From: Pseudorhizobium tarimense
Lineage (GTDB): Bacteria; Pseudomonadota; Alphaproteobacteria; Rhizobiales; Rhizobiaceae
Reading direction: 5' to 3'
DNA: 64,000 bases
Assembly (NCBI RefSeq): GCF_022968135.1
Contig: NZ_JALJRA010000006.1
Coordinates: 1 to 64,000 of the forward strand
How positions within the stretch are numbered: position 1 is the stretch's first letter; each line of letters starts with the position of its first letter. Positions 1-8,721 of this stretch are shown here, in pieces. Both the position numbers and the translations under genes were made by a program. Below the pieces are notes generated by a model. The model had not been told where the DNA came from, ran no database searches, and saw only the letters and a list, made by a program, of their open reading frames with translations.

Positions 1-78
1 CTCGACCTCCTGATGGCCAAGGTGAATGGCTGCATCATGCGTCTCGAAAACAACCGGCGCGTCGGAAACGCGTTCTAG
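1..78 (+). CDS. Possible 3' end of a gene cut by the window edge
   Basis: Frame 1 is open from the first base to a TAG at 76-78 and would encode a 25-residue tail that begins LDLLMAKVNG and ends RRVGNAF. I do not recognise the family. The stretch is too short to separate a real C-terminus from a chance open frame. The sequence to the left of the window would decide it. Confidence 0.25.
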   Translation, partial: LDLLMAKVNGCIMRLENNRRVGNAF

Positions 79-223
79 GCCAGCTCCGCCCACCGTAGAA
101 CATTGATTACCTTTTCTGCAGGATCGTTTTACGCTCCGAAGTCAATGCCATCACGGCACTGTCGGCTGACGGGTAGCCCTGGCACAGAAGAGAGTCTTCA
201 GGTGCGGCTAGGAAGTAGCGGGG

Positions 224-252
224 GCTCGGTGCGGCTTGTCTGCCGCCCGAGC
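224..252 (-). terminator. Hairpin downstream of the cupin gene
   Basis: Bases 224-229 and 231-235 pair with 242-246 and 247-252, giving eleven GC-rich pairs with a single bulged base (230) and a six-base loop. The hairpin starts 13 bases beyond the cupin stop in the direction of transcription. There is no clear T-run after it, so it may be an mRNA-end stabiliser instead of an intrinsic terminator. Confidence 0.4.
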
Positions 253-265
253 GCCCGATCCTGAT

Positions 266-721
266 CTATGCCGCCATTGGTAAAGTCTCGATGCCATGGC
301 GGCTCATGGCTGCGCCAATGCGCGCGAAGTCGGGAACACCCTCTGTGCGCTGTTCGGAGCCGATATCGCGGAAAAAGGCAATCATGGAAGGCGCCAGCAT
401 CACTAGCATCCGAACGGTTTTGTCGCTCTCATTGACATAGTTGTGAGGCACCCGCGACGGCACCCTCACGGATGTACCGGCACCGGCTTTAGTTTCTCGC
501 GGGAACTGGTCGGTATTGAACTGACGGAGCGTCAGCTCCCCTTCCAGTATGTAGATCAGTTCCGGCGATTCGTGGACATGTGGAGGTGTTCCCGAGCCGG
601 GTGGAACTTCAATATCGAGCAGTTCCAGGTCTGACCCAGGCACACCTCCGAGGAAGCGAATGCGGTCAGCCACTACCCAAAGGTAATCAGCATTGTCAGC
701 CGTCGTCACTTCAATAGTCAT
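266..721 (-). CDS. Cupin-domain protein
   Basis: A 151-residue single-domain cupin. The first cupin motif is visible as PPHVHESPE followed by a YILEGEL strand, and the second as VPSRVPHNY, giving the usual two His, one Glu and one further His as likely metal ligands. It probably binds a metal and a small molecule or acts as a dioxygenase or isomerase; the substrate cannot be read. I start at the ATG at 721 because its first bases form an ATGA overlap with the stop of the upstream TetR gene, which implies translational coupling. A longer frame to 865 would run through the TetR gene. The pair is probably one transcript under TetR autocontrol. Family is secure, function is not. Confidence 0.8.
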   Translation of the reverse strand: MTIEVTTADNADYLWVVADRIRFLGGVPGSDLELLDIEVPPGSGTPPHVHESPELIYILEGELTLRQFNTDQFPRETKAGAGTSVRVPSRVPHNYVNESDKTVRMLVMLAPSMIAFFRDIGSEQRTEGVPDFARIGAAMSRHGIETLPMAA

Positions 722-1347
722 CGCGATACTCCTTTGGCTGCGATGGTGGTGTCCGCCGCAGTGTCGCTCGATCTGATCGCGGACAAGATCAGTTCGAGCG
801 CCCAGGAAGCGGCCTCGCCGGCCTGGGTGCCGTCGAGACCGCCGTAATCCTTCAAGATCTCCCATGCGGAGGCCGAATAAAGCAGGTGCGCCAGCGCCTC
901 GACCTTTTGAGCGTCTGACGCGGGAAGACCGGAGAGGGCAGGTGTAAGCGCCGCCTTGAAGTTCTTTTGGCGCTCAGACACCGTTGCTCGGCGCATTTCT
1001 CGACCAGCACGAGAGTGCAGCGCCGCGCGAATGGCTGTCTCGTGAATGTCAAACTGCGGAAAGGCTTTTTGCGGCCCCTCTATCACATCCTGCGGGTGCT
1101 TAGGTGCCACGGCAACTGCAATCCGATCATTCAGCCAGTGCCAGAACGCTGAAAGCAGATCTTCCTTCGTCGCGAAATGACGGAAGACCGTCCGCCGCTG
1201 GATACCTGCCTCTGCTGCGATCGCCTCCATGCTGATATCGTCAGGTATCTGAGAGGAACCCATCAGCGAGTAAAGCGCCATGAGTATGGCTTGCCTGGTC
1301 TCGCGTGATTTCTGCACTCGTAGCGGACTTGTGTATGTTCGGGTCAT
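718..1347 (-). CDS. TetR/AcrR-family transcriptional regulator
   Basis: A 209-residue protein of normal TetR size. The N-terminal DNA-binding domain (about residues 15-65) contains the helix-turn-helix segment IAAEAGIQRRTVFRHF followed by ATKEDLLSAF, a classic TetR pattern. The C-terminal two thirds are helical and would form the ligand pocket and dimer interface; no ligand can be predicted. It overlaps the cupin gene downstream by four bases, so the two are co-expressed. Its likely job is repression of its own operon, relieved by the molecule handled by the cupin protein. The partner and ligand are inference. Confidence 0.85.
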   Translation of the reverse strand: MTRTYTSPLRVQKSRETRQAILMALYSLMGSSQIPDDISMEAIAAEAGIQRRTVFRHFATKEDLLSAFWHWLNDRIAVAVAPKHPQDVIEGPQKAFPQFDIHETAIRAALHSRAGREMRRATVSERQKNFKAALTPALSGLPASDAQKVEALAHLLYSASAWEILKDYGGLDGTQAGEAASWALELILSAIRSSDTAADTTIAAKGVSR

Positions 1348-1737
1348 CGACGGCTGCTGCTCCCATTCGCGGCACTATATGTGGCATGAAAGCTTACGTC
1401 TGTCAATTGATGGCACTGCGCGTGTCGTGAAGTTGCCCGTGCGACCATCGGCAAGGTTCACGCGAGGATCGGCTTAGTGAGGGACTATCGAGACAGTCTC
1501 ACGTTTGGGTGCTCCGCGATGTGGGAGCTAGGCGTAGCCAATCGTGCGCGGGGTGCTCCCGGGAGACAGCGAATTTGTTGGAAAGAACGGCGGATCGAAA
1601 TCCTCGTGAACGCGCGCGCCGATGGCTCAGACACCTCAGCGCATCTGTCAAATTGCGCTGAGGCCAAATGAAAGGTGGAAACGCAGAGGGCCTCGGAGAC
1701 TGTACCGAACGCTCCCGTCGCCTCTATTCTTCCACTA
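1348..1737. other. Intergenic stretch of about 390 bases
   Basis: This stretch lies upstream of the TetR gene and downstream of the small membrane-protein gene, both on the minus strand. The AT-richer part near 1370-1415 is the likely TetR promoter, but I see no convincing palindromic operator. Open frames here are low-complexity Arg/Cys-rich shadows. I find no RNA gene or repeat. Confidence 0.5.
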
Positions 1738-1929
1738 TCAGTTCGCCGGAGCCGGTGCTGCAGGCGGAGTTGTTTCTGGGGATGCAGGAGGCGTTGTGTC
1801 AGTAGCGGCAGGGGGCGTTGCTGGAGCGCTGGCATCACCCGCAGGTTCATTCGATGCAGGCATCATGAACATTACGATAATGACTATTACAACGACGACG
1901 CCGATGCCAATAAGGACGTTCCGGTTCAT
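1738..1929 (-). CDS. Small single-pass membrane protein with Pro/Ala/Thr-rich tail
   Basis: A 63-residue protein. Residues 1-4 (MNRN) are followed by one strongly hydrophobic segment (about 5-23, rich in V and I), then a soluble tail made almost only of P, A, T, S, E and D. The layout is an N-terminal anchor holding a disordered tail in the periplasm. The start at 1929 has a good ribosome-binding site (GGGAGAGG) eight bases upstream; the longer frame to 2019 lacks one. No family is recognised. It stands alone and is divergent from the GT87 gene, so the 154 bases between them carry both promoters. Confidence 0.65.
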   Translation of the reverse strand: MNRNVLIGIGVVVVIVIIVMFMMPASNEPAGDASAPATPPAATDTTPPASPETTPPAAPAPAN

Positions 1930-2083
1930 GTTCGCCTCTCCCGCTTTGGTAGGATGCACTACTAACTTGCAACAACGGATCAAGGTTCCGCTGGGGCGTC
2001 GATAAAAGCGGATGCGCAACTAACGTCGTCTTTACTCGTTCGACATGCTTAGCGGAGATCCCTCACGGGGAAGGGCGATCGGG

Positions 2084-3247
2084 ATGTATTCTAGCCACTT
2101 TATACAATCGGATGAAGCACAGAAAGCACTGCGGTTGGCAGTAGCCGTGGGACTCGCCGTCCTTGGCATTTGGGCGATCGACTTCGAGTATCCTCGCGTT
2201 GTGTCGGAGCATGGTCTCTGGGATTTCGGCGCATTCATCGCATCAGGGCGTGCCGCGGCGAGCGGTCTCGATCCCTACGGGATCTATCCGCCGCTGACGC
2301 CCCATGTCGTCTTCCCCGGTTTCGAAGCCTGGAATCCGAACCTCAACCCGCCAATCTCGGCAATCTTATTCCAGCTCTTTGACATCGCGGATCACGCAAC
2401 ATCTCTGCGGGTATGGTGGGCCATCTCCCTCGTTTGCTATCTTGGCGCCGTTCTTCTGCTGCTGCGTCGCTATAGCGACGGGCTGGAGGCAGTGCTGCTG
2501 GGAGTTTGGGCCTTTGCACTGGCGGGCTTCTGGGACACGCTCTATCTCGGCCAGATCTACACGCCGCTCGTTCTGGCGACGGTTGCAGCGTGGCTCTTGC
2601 TGGACCGCGGAAGGTATGTTCAGGCCGGCATCCTGATCGGCTTGCTCGTGTCTATGAAGCCGAACTTCCTGGTCTGGCCGGTGCTGCTTTTCCTGGCGGG
2701 CCACTGGAGGCCGGTCGTGGCTGCGGCTGTTACTGCCGCCGTGGTGGCGGCCGTTCCGCTCGCCGTATTCGGGCCTCAGATCTACCTGGACTGGCTGGCG
2801 CTGGTTGCGTCGGATGGCGAACGCGCCATTTTTCTCACCAACGCGTCCTTTGCCGGCCTCGCCTCGCGTGCTGGCCTGCCCCTGCTCGGAACGGTGCTTG
2901 GCGCGGTTCTGCTTCTTGCCCTTGCGGCGTGGTCCTTCTGGCGGCGGCCGCAGCCGATGGATGTCAGCAGCTTTGCTCTCCTTGCCGCACTCCTTGCGTC
3001 ACCGCTCGGATGGATCCACTACACGCTGTTTCTGCTGCCGGTGCTCTTCCACCACTGGCGAAGGCCGTGGACGTGGCCGGTTGCCGTTGCGCTCACCATA
3101 CCCGTGCCCTTGGTGCTGGCAGATTTCGGAAAGCCCGCCCTGACGCAGCTCACCTCCGGGTCGATTTACGGATGGTCGCTCGTCCTGCTCTTGGTTGGCT
3201 TGACTGCCCAGCAGCTGTTGCAATCAGGCGCTCAACGCCGCCGGTAG
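2084..3247 (+). CDS. GT87-family (DUF2029) polytopic glycosyltransferase
   Basis: A 387-residue membrane protein with about ten hydrophobic segments. After the first membrane segment comes a loop with WDFGAFIASGRAAASGLDPYG, the acidic loop pattern of GT87 polyprenyl-phosphate-sugar-dependent transferases such as mycobacterial PimE. Enzymes of this type take a sugar from a lipid-phosphate donor and transfer it on the outer face of the cytoplasmic membrane. I start at 2084, preceded by GGGGAAGGG at proper spacing; an in-frame ATG at 2045 has no ribosome-binding site. Its last 16 bases overlap the 3' end of the convergent arabinose-type operon. Given that neighbour, it may use the same lipid-linked pentose, but the sugar and acceptor are unknown. 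Confidence 0.75.
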   Translation: MYSSHFIQSDEAQKALRLAVAVGLAVLGIWAIDFEYPRVVSEHGLWDFGAFIASGRAAASGLDPYGIYPPLTPHVVFPGFEAWNPNLNPPISAILFQLFDIADHATSLRVWWAISLVCYLGAVLLLLRRYSDGLEAVLLGVWAFALAGFWDTLYLGQIYTPLVLATVAAWLLLDRGRYVQAGILIGLLVSMKPNFLVWPVLLFLAGHWRPVVAAAVTAAVVAAVPLAVFGPQIYLDWLALVASDGERAIFLTNASFAGLASRAGLPLLGTVLGAVLLLALAAWSFWRRPQPMDVSSFALLAALLASPLGWIHYTLFLLPVLFHHWRRPWTWPVAVALTIPVPLVLADFGKPALTQLTSGSIYGWSLVLLLVGLTAQQLLQSGAQRRR

Positions 3248-4857
3248 ATCGTCCAATAGTCCGTTTGCATGATCTGAAGAAAATGGCGACGGATGTAGTC
3301 GCCATAGACCTCCCGCATGCCGCGGGCGGTATAGATCTCAATCGGCGATTTCGGCTCCAGGATGATCTCGGCGTCGGCGAAGATCTCGTTCGGATCGGGG
3401 AAGTGATCGCGGTCGAGGGTTCGGCCCCAATGGTACCAAGGGCTGTCATTGGTGGGCGGATCAAGACTGAGACCCGCGGAGAAGGGGTTGACGAAGTCGA
3501 GAACCACCACACGCGCCATCGGCGTATCGAGGGTCTGCAAGGCAGCCGCACCATCGGCAATCGAGGCATTGTAGCGGCGGAAGAAGTCGTACTGCCCCTG
3601 GCTCCACATGGAGACAAGTCGGATCCCATGAAATGCCGGAAGTGCCATCCGTTCGCCTCTGTCGGTGACGGCGTTCACCGAGTGCAGCGCAAGGCTGATC
3701 GCATTGCTGGCGGTGGCTGGCAGGAGCAGCGCGCCCAGAAGCAGCGGCAGACCACGGGGCCATGGTCGCTGATGGGGAAGAGCCTGCGAACGCAGCAGCA
3801 GCTCGGCAATCACTGCAGCGCCCGCACCGAGCGTGAGGATACCGGCGATCTGGAAGTTTTGTTCAATGATCAGCAGCCCGCTGGCCACGCAGAAGCCAAC
3901 AAACAATATATTCCGCAGACGCCCTTCAAGAAGAAGCAGGATCCCCGCGAAAATTGCGAACACCGCGATATCAGCGAGGTTCTTTAGGATCACGTCCGCC
4001 ATGACGCGCAATGTCGGTGGTTCGCCACTGACACTGCTGGCAAGACGCAGATCCTCCAGATGGCTGAGGCTACCTTTCCATAAAAGTTCTACGAACATGA
4101 CAGCGAAGATCACCAGCGCTAGCGCCATGGCGCTCCATAAGAGTTGCCGACGGTCGAGCAGCAGGAAGCTCAGGAAGGCCATCGCCATAAGTCCGTAGGT
4201 GATCTTGGTATAAAGCATCAGCAACGAGAGAACTGCCGCGCAAACAGCATCGATGATCTGCCGCCGCGGTTGGTCTGGCCGTCGTGGCAGATACATCACC
4301 AGAAGCAGGCCTAGTCCGGCCCAGCCGATACGATTGTAGAACATGGCGAAGGAGAGCTCGCCGATCCACTCGCCCGGATTGACTGGAACTGCAGCGATCA
4401 GAAGCAGGAAAACAGCCAGCGGTAGCCCGATCAACATACGCATTCGGCTTCCGATCACCTCGGAGGCGATGATTGCAAGCAAAAGAACGACCAGTGCCAT
4501 TCCGGCGGGCATGGCACCACCCAATGTGCCGGAGATGCCGTAGCCGGCAGCAGGGATATAAAAGGCGAGGGGACCAAGGGAGCTATGAAAATCTACGTTC
4601 GGTATCTGCCCTGACCATATCCGGTGCGCCCCATCGAGGAAGATGAAGAGATCATTGACGTACTTGGTCGTCACCGTCTCGCCTGGCAGGCTTAGGACCG
4701 TTGCGAGCACGAGTCCGGTGACGAGAATGGAAGACCGAAGCTTAAGGATCGGCCACCACCTCGAGAGCTGCTCTGCCTTTGATGGACCCGGTCTGACTGT
4801 CTCGATCGGAGTCACTGTTTCGGGTCTCCCGTCTCCCGCTTTCGATAGACGATCCAT
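3232..4857 (-). CDS. Tandem GT-C-like membrane protein, copy 1 (last gene of operon)
   Basis: A 541-residue polytopic protein. After a cytoplasmic N-terminus (about 40 residues) and one membrane helix comes an extracytoplasmic loop IFLDGAHRIWSGQIPNVDFH then SLGPL, followed by many further helices and a soluble C-terminal domain (from about 415) with VVVLDFVNPFSAGL and FADAEIILEPK. Loop 1 with conserved Asp and the G-Q-x-P-x-x-D-F pattern resembles GT-C transferases that use polyprenyl-phosphate sugars. It is a paralogue of the next two genes upstream and most like copy 2. The ATG at 4857 has GGAGAG six bases upstream and lies 46 bases inside copy 2. With dprE1/dprE2 in the same operon, an arabinosyltransferase role is a reasonable inference. 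Confidence 0.7.
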   Translation of the reverse strand: MDRLSKAGDGRPETVTPIETVRPGPSKAEQLSRWWPILKLRSSILVTGLVLATVLSLPGETVTTKYVNDLFIFLDGAHRIWSGQIPNVDFHSSLGPLAFYIPAAGYGISGTLGGAMPAGMALVVLLLAIIASEVIGSRMRMLIGLPLAVFLLLIAAVPVNPGEWIGELSFAMFYNRIGWAGLGLLLVMYLPRRPDQPRRQIIDAVCAAVLSLLMLYTKITYGLMAMAFLSFLLLDRRQLLWSAMALALVIFAVMFVELLWKGSLSHLEDLRLASSVSGEPPTLRVMADVILKNLADIAVFAIFAGILLLLEGRLRNILFVGFCVASGLLIIEQNFQIAGILTLGAGAAVIAELLLRSQALPHQRPWPRGLPLLLGALLLPATASNAISLALHSVNAVTDRGERMALPAFHGIRLVSMWSQGQYDFFRRYNASIADGAAALQTLDTPMARVVVLDFVNPFSAGLSLDPPTNDSPWYHWGRTLDRDHFPDPNEIFADAEIILEPKSPIEIYTARGMREVYGDYIRRHFLQIMQTDYWTIYRRR

Positions 4858-6383
4858 GTATCGCTCTCCTGCAGGAGATCAAATTCGCGCGAGATGAAGG
4901 GGCCGTAGATCTGCTGCAGCGGGGTACTGTTGATGCCGACCTTCGGGATCATCACGATCTCTGCATCCGCAAGGAGGGCTTCAGGAGGAAGATGCGTCTT
5001 CTCGTCGACATTCCTGCCCCAGTGCAGCCAGGCACTGTCACCGATCGGTGGACGGAGACCCAGCCCCGCCGAGAACGGATTGACGAAATCGAGGACGACC
5101 ACCCGTTCCGGCGGTGGCGAGAGCGACTGCATCAGCCTGCTCCCCTTGGTTATGCTCTCGTGATAGCGGCTCATGAACGTGTCGGGCGACGCGCCGGGCG
5201 CGACCAGCCTCAGGTCTTCAAGCTTCGGGAGGTGAAGCGAGGTGCCGGCGTTGATCATTGCGAGACGTGCATGAAGGGCGAGCACCGATGCATGGTGGAC
5301 GCTCGGGGGAAGCAGGAAAAAAGCCAGAAGCAGCGGCAAACCGTTGCCTGCCGAGGCACTGTCTGAAGTCCCATCGGGGGGCTTTCGGGAGAGGAGCCGA
5401 CAGGCGCTTTCGGTTGCCACTGCCGCACCGGAATAGAGGGTAATGATACCCCAGCCATGGGCGTTTTGATTGAGGATCAAGATGCCGGAAACGGCACAAA
5501 AGCAGTAGAACAGGAGATCGCGGACACTCCGGGTCCGCCACACAATGACGGCTGCCGCAATCGCGTAGACAGTGATGTCAGCGAGATTGTTCAGCGCGGA
5601 ACGAACAAAGGCGAAGAGATCTCGGCCACCGCTGACCCGCGCCGCAGCCGCCAGATCCTCGACATGCTGCCATGTGCCGCGCCATGCGAGTTCGACGAAG
5701 GCAGCACCAGCGATCGTCAGCAGAAGGGCTCCAAGGACCCAGCTGCGTTGCTGCCGATCAAGCAGCATGAAGGCAAGGAAGCCAATTGAGACAAGCCCAT
5801 AGGTGGCCTTCGTGTAGAACTGCAGCAGGAGGAGAACAGCCGCTGCCGCGGCGTCGGCGAGATCGCCAGCGTGTGTTGCCTGTCGCGGTCTGATGTACAT
5901 GACGAGGAGAAGCCCCAGGGCTGCCCATCCGATGCGGTTGTAGAACATCGCGAAGGATAAAAGCGACAGGGGACTTCCGAGGTTGATCGGGGCGGCGAGG
6001 ATGAGGACCAGAAACCCGCCGAACGCCAACGCGATCGACGTGCGCAACCGGGCCTGCAGAATGCGGATGGCAGGGGCGAGGAAAGCCACAAGCAGCACAG
6101 CCATGCCGACGGGCATGGCTGCCCCAAGGCTCCCGCTCAGCCAGTATCCAACAGCTGGGATGTAAAAGACCAGCGGCCCCAGGGCCGAGTGGAAGTCTCG
6201 GTTGGGCAGTTGACCCCATGCGATGCGATGGGCCCCGTCGAGGAAGATCAAGACATCATTCGTGAAGGCTGCCGTGATCGCCCGACCCGGCAAGGCCAGC
6301 ATCGCGGCGCAGACAAGCGTGATCGTCACGAGGCCGATTGCGGTGGCGCTTGACCGCAGGTGTCTGCCGACGGAGCCCGTCAC
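4812..6383 (-). CDS. Tandem GT-C-like membrane protein, copy 2
   Basis: A 523-residue paralogue of its two neighbours. Shared landmarks are the first extracytoplasmic loop (IFLDGAHRIAWGQLPNRDFH, then SALGPLVFYIPA), the mid-protein motif LSFAMFYNRIGW, the FYTKATYGL motif, and a C-terminal soluble domain containing VVVLDFVNPFSAGL, HWGRN and LADAEIVMIPK. It starts at a GTG at 6383 that overlaps the stop of copy 3 in a GTGA arrangement, so it depends on translation of the gene before it. The short N-terminus (about 15 residues before the first helix) is shorter than in copy 1. Likely a lipid-linked-sugar-dependent glycosyltransferase; the acceptor is unknown. Confidence 0.7.
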   Translation of the reverse strand: MTGSVGRHLRSSATAIGLVTITLVCAAMLALPGRAITAAFTNDVLIFLDGAHRIAWGQLPNRDFHSALGPLVFYIPAVGYWLSGSLGAAMPVGMAVLLVAFLAPAIRILQARLRTSIALAFGGFLVLILAAPINLGSPLSLLSFAMFYNRIGWAALGLLLVMYIRPRQATHAGDLADAAAAAVLLLLQFYTKATYGLVSIGFLAFMLLDRQQRSWVLGALLLTIAGAAFVELAWRGTWQHVEDLAAAARVSGGRDLFAFVRSALNNLADITVYAIAAAVIVWRTRSVRDLLFYCFCAVSGILILNQNAHGWGIITLYSGAAVATESACRLLSRKPPDGTSDSASAGNGLPLLLAFFLLPPSVHHASVLALHARLAMINAGTSLHLPKLEDLRLVAPGASPDTFMSRYHESITKGSRLMQSLSPPPERVVVLDFVNPFSAGLGLRPPIGDSAWLHWGRNVDEKTHLPPEALLADAEIVMIPKVGINSTPLQQIYGPFISREFDLLQESDTWIVYRKRETGDPKQ

Positions 6384-7966
6384 TTCAAGCCCGCATCGGG
6401 CAGATCGCGACGGAATAGGATCCAGTGCTCGCTCTCCTCTATCTGGGAGAAATTTGCGGCCACGTAAGCGAGGTAGTCGGCAGCGGGACCAACCGATGCG
6501 TCGCCTGGATTGCGAAAAATGACCGTATCGGCATCAGCGAGCGTCCGACGCGGGCGTGCGACATTGGCGTCCCCGACATTCTGCCAACGAAGGTCGTTCA
6601 GACCAGAATTGGAGCGCGGCAGATCCAGCGCCGCACTGAAGACATCCACCGAGCCCGCAACGGCGAGCCGTCCAACCGGTTCATCCTGTCTGTCAAGAAG
6701 AGACAGTCCGTCCTCCACCGTCGACAGATACCATCGGCTACTGCCGAAATCGCCACCGGTCCAAAGGTCGGCGAGACGAATACTGGTCATGCGAGGCAGT
6801 TCCACCGCCTGACCGGCTCTCACGGTGGCGGCACTGGCATGCAGGACTAAGGCCATGCCACAATGGAGGATGGTCGGCAGCATGAAGGCCAGGAAATAGA
6901 GCTTTACGCCGCTCACGTTGGCGAACATCCCTTCACCTCCTTCCGCCGTGTCGTCCATCTCGCGCAAAAGCCGCTCGGCGGCAACGGCGGCCGCTGCATG
7001 GATGGATATGATCCCCCATCGCTGGACATTGTGGCTCAGCAGCCACAGGCCGGCGATGCTGCAGAAGAGGAAGAAGACAAAGTCTCGCAGCCTCCACCGG
7101 CGCCAAAGTGCCAGTCCCGCGATAAGCGATAGCAGGAGCAGGTCGGCCAGATGCGCCACGCCAGCCTCCAGCAGTCTCTGCAACTCGGTCCCAAAGTTAT
7201 CCCTTCCCAGCATCTCCTGCCAAGCGTCGCGGACATAGGTGGAGGAGCCTCCCCACAGGAGCTCGACGATCAGGACCAGGGCAGCGATGACAGCCAACGA
7301 GAGAGCCGCCCAGCCTTGCTGCCGGCTATCCGTGATCATGAAGAGGAGGAAGCCAAGCGCCACAAGACCGTAGGTCAGGCGCAGATAGATCATGCTCACC
7401 GTCAGCACCGTTGCGCAAACAGTATCCAGCAGCATCTGGTGGCGGACGGCGCTACGGGGGCGGAGATACAGGAGGAGCAGGAGCGCAACCGCTATCCAGC
7501 CGATCCGGTTGTAGAACATGGAGAACGACAGGGCCGTCACGGCTTCACCGAGATTCATCGGCGCCGCGAGGATGAGAAGCAGGAACGCCGAAAAGACGAT
7601 GGCCAGGAAGGGGTGCAGACGCGAACCAAGGACGTGGCTTGCGATCACGGTCATGCAGGCGGTGAAGAGCGCCATCGCCACAGGCATAGCCGCTCCATAG
7701 CTGCCGGTGAGGGCATAACCGGTAGCCGGAACATAATAGGCGAGTGGACCAAGTGTCGTGTGGAAGTCGCGGCTCGGAACCTGACCCGTCAGGACGCGAT
7801 GGATGCCGTCGATCACCAGGAACAGTTCGTCGAGAGACTTGGTCGCTACAGTAACGCCTGGCAAGGCAAGAAGCACAACACAGACCAGGCCAATCGTGAT
7901 GATCACGCCACCGCAAGAGAGGCAGCGCCTCCTTGGCGCCTCCCCCGCATTGCTGCGGGCGACCAT
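6380..7966 (-). CDS. Tandem GT-C-like membrane protein, copy 3 (most divergent)
   Basis: A 528-residue paralogue with the same order of motifs: loop 1 reads LVIDGIHRVLTGQVPSRDFH then TTLGPLAYYVPA, followed by LSFSMFYNRIGW and IYLRLTYGL. Its C-terminal domain is clearly diverged: the VNPFSAGL motif of copies 1 and 2 is here VDVFSAALDL, and the HWGR motif is lost. This suggests a different acceptor or role. I start at the ATG at 7966, five bases after the dprE2-like stop; a longer frame from a GTG at 8035 would overlap that gene by 64 bases and add an N-terminus the paralogues lack. Function by family resemblance only. Confidence 0.7.
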   Translation of the reverse strand: MVARSNAGEAPRRRCLSCGGVIITIGLVCVVLLALPGVTVATKSLDELFLVIDGIHRVLTGQVPSRDFHTTLGPLAYYVPATGYALTGSYGAAMPVAMALFTACMTVIASHVLGSRLHPFLAIVFSAFLLLILAAPMNLGEAVTALSFSMFYNRIGWIAVALLLLLYLRPRSAVRHQMLLDTVCATVLTVSMIYLRLTYGLVALGFLLFMITDSRQQGWAALSLAVIAALVLIVELLWGGSSTYVRDAWQEMLGRDNFGTELQRLLEAGVAHLADLLLLSLIAGLALWRRWRLRDFVFFLFCSIAGLWLLSHNVQRWGIISIHAAAAVAAERLLREMDDTAEGGEGMFANVSGVKLYFLAFMLPTILHCGMALVLHASAATVRAGQAVELPRMTSIRLADLWTGGDFGSSRWYLSTVEDGLSLLDRQDEPVGRLAVAGSVDVFSAALDLPRSNSGLNDLRWQNVGDANVARPRRTLADADTVIFRNPGDASVGPAADYLAYVAANFSQIEESEHWILFRRDLPDAGLK

Positions 7967-7971
7967 CCCTG

Positions 7972-8721
7972 TCACAGCTTCAGCCTCTTGAAGAGCGGCT
8001 CTGGAATCGAGCGGATCACTGTCATGAGCGGCCACCAGATGCTGCGCACGTAGATAACGTCACGACTCCTTTTTTCTTCTGCCGCCGCGAAGATCGCACC
8101 GGCGACCTCCTTCGGCTCTGCCGTCAGCAGTCCCGGCAGCTTCATTCCAGCTGTCATGCGCGTGCGCACGAAGCCAGGTTTCACCGTCACCACACGCGCG
8201 CCCGCTTTGGTGAGCCTGTTCCGCAGGCCGGAAAGGAATGCAGTGAAGCCAGCCTTTGCTGCCCCGTAGACGTAGTTCGAGGCCCTGCCTCGGTCTCCCG
8301 CCACCGAACTGACGCCGACGATGGTCCCGTGTCCCCGTGCAGCAAACAGATCGGCTATCAAGCCGAGAAAAAGCGCTGGCCCCTCGAAATTGGTTCGCAT
8401 CACCAGGCTGGCGTGATGAAGTTCTTTCTCCGCGCGGTCCTGCTCTCCAAGCTCTCCTATCACGCACACCACGGTGTCAGGCAAGACAGGAAGCCCCATG
8501 ACAAAGTCGCTGAAACGGTCGCTGTCAAGGATGTCCAGGCGATGAACCGAGACGTTCGCGCCGCTCCGCGTCCCGATGTCATCGGCCTCCCGCTGCACGG
8601 ACTCAAGGTGGCGGCCAGCAAGCTGCACGTCCCAGCCCGCCGTGGCGTAGGTGAGTGCCGTTGCCCGTCCGATGTCGGATGTGGCTCCCAACAGGAGCAC
8701 GCTCTTGCCTGTTCTGTTCAT
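7972..8721 (-). CDS. dprE2: DprE2-like SDR, polyprenylphosphoryl-2-keto-ribose reductase
   Basis: A 249-residue short-chain dehydrogenase. The NAD(P) motif LGATSDIGRATA is at residues 11-22, with catalytic Ser139, Tyr152 and Lys156 in SSVAGDRGRASNYVYGAAK. This region closely resembles mycobacterial DprE2, which reduces decaprenylphosphoryl-2-keto-ribose to decaprenylphosphoryl-arabinose. The C-terminus (YVRSIWWPLMTVIRSIPEPL) is hydrophobic and could dip into the membrane, as expected for an enzyme with a lipid-phosphate substrate. The start at 8721 overlaps the DprE1-like stop in an ATGA, matching a two-subunit epimerase made in equal amounts. The pairing makes the assignment firm; the exact lipid and sugar are inferred. 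Confidence 0.85.
   Translation of the reverse strand: MNRTGKSVLLLGATSDIGRATALTYATAGWDVQLAGRHLESVQREADDIGTRSGANVSVHRLDILDSDRFSDFVMGLPVLPDTVVCVIGELGEQDRAEKELHHASLVMRTNFEGPALFLGLIADLFAARGHGTIVGVSSVAGDRGRASNYVYGAAKAGFTAFLSGLRNRLTKAGARVVTVKPGFVRTRMTAGMKLPGLLTAEPKEVAGAIFAAAEEKRSRDVIYVRSIWWPLMTVIRSIPEPLFKRLKL

Noticed and set aside
2506..3987. Long plus-strand open frame (about 490 codons) across the GT87 gene and membrane-protein copy 1
   Set aside because: It is Arg/Cys/Ala-rich, lies across two well-supported genes in other frames, and has no domain or ribosome-binding site. High GC content keeps stops out of the alternative frames.
7151..8053. Plus-strand open frame of about 300 codons opposite copy 3
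   Set aside because: Composition is His/Gln/Glu/Arg-rich, typical of the antisense of a hydrophobic membrane protein. No domain or ribosome-binding site.
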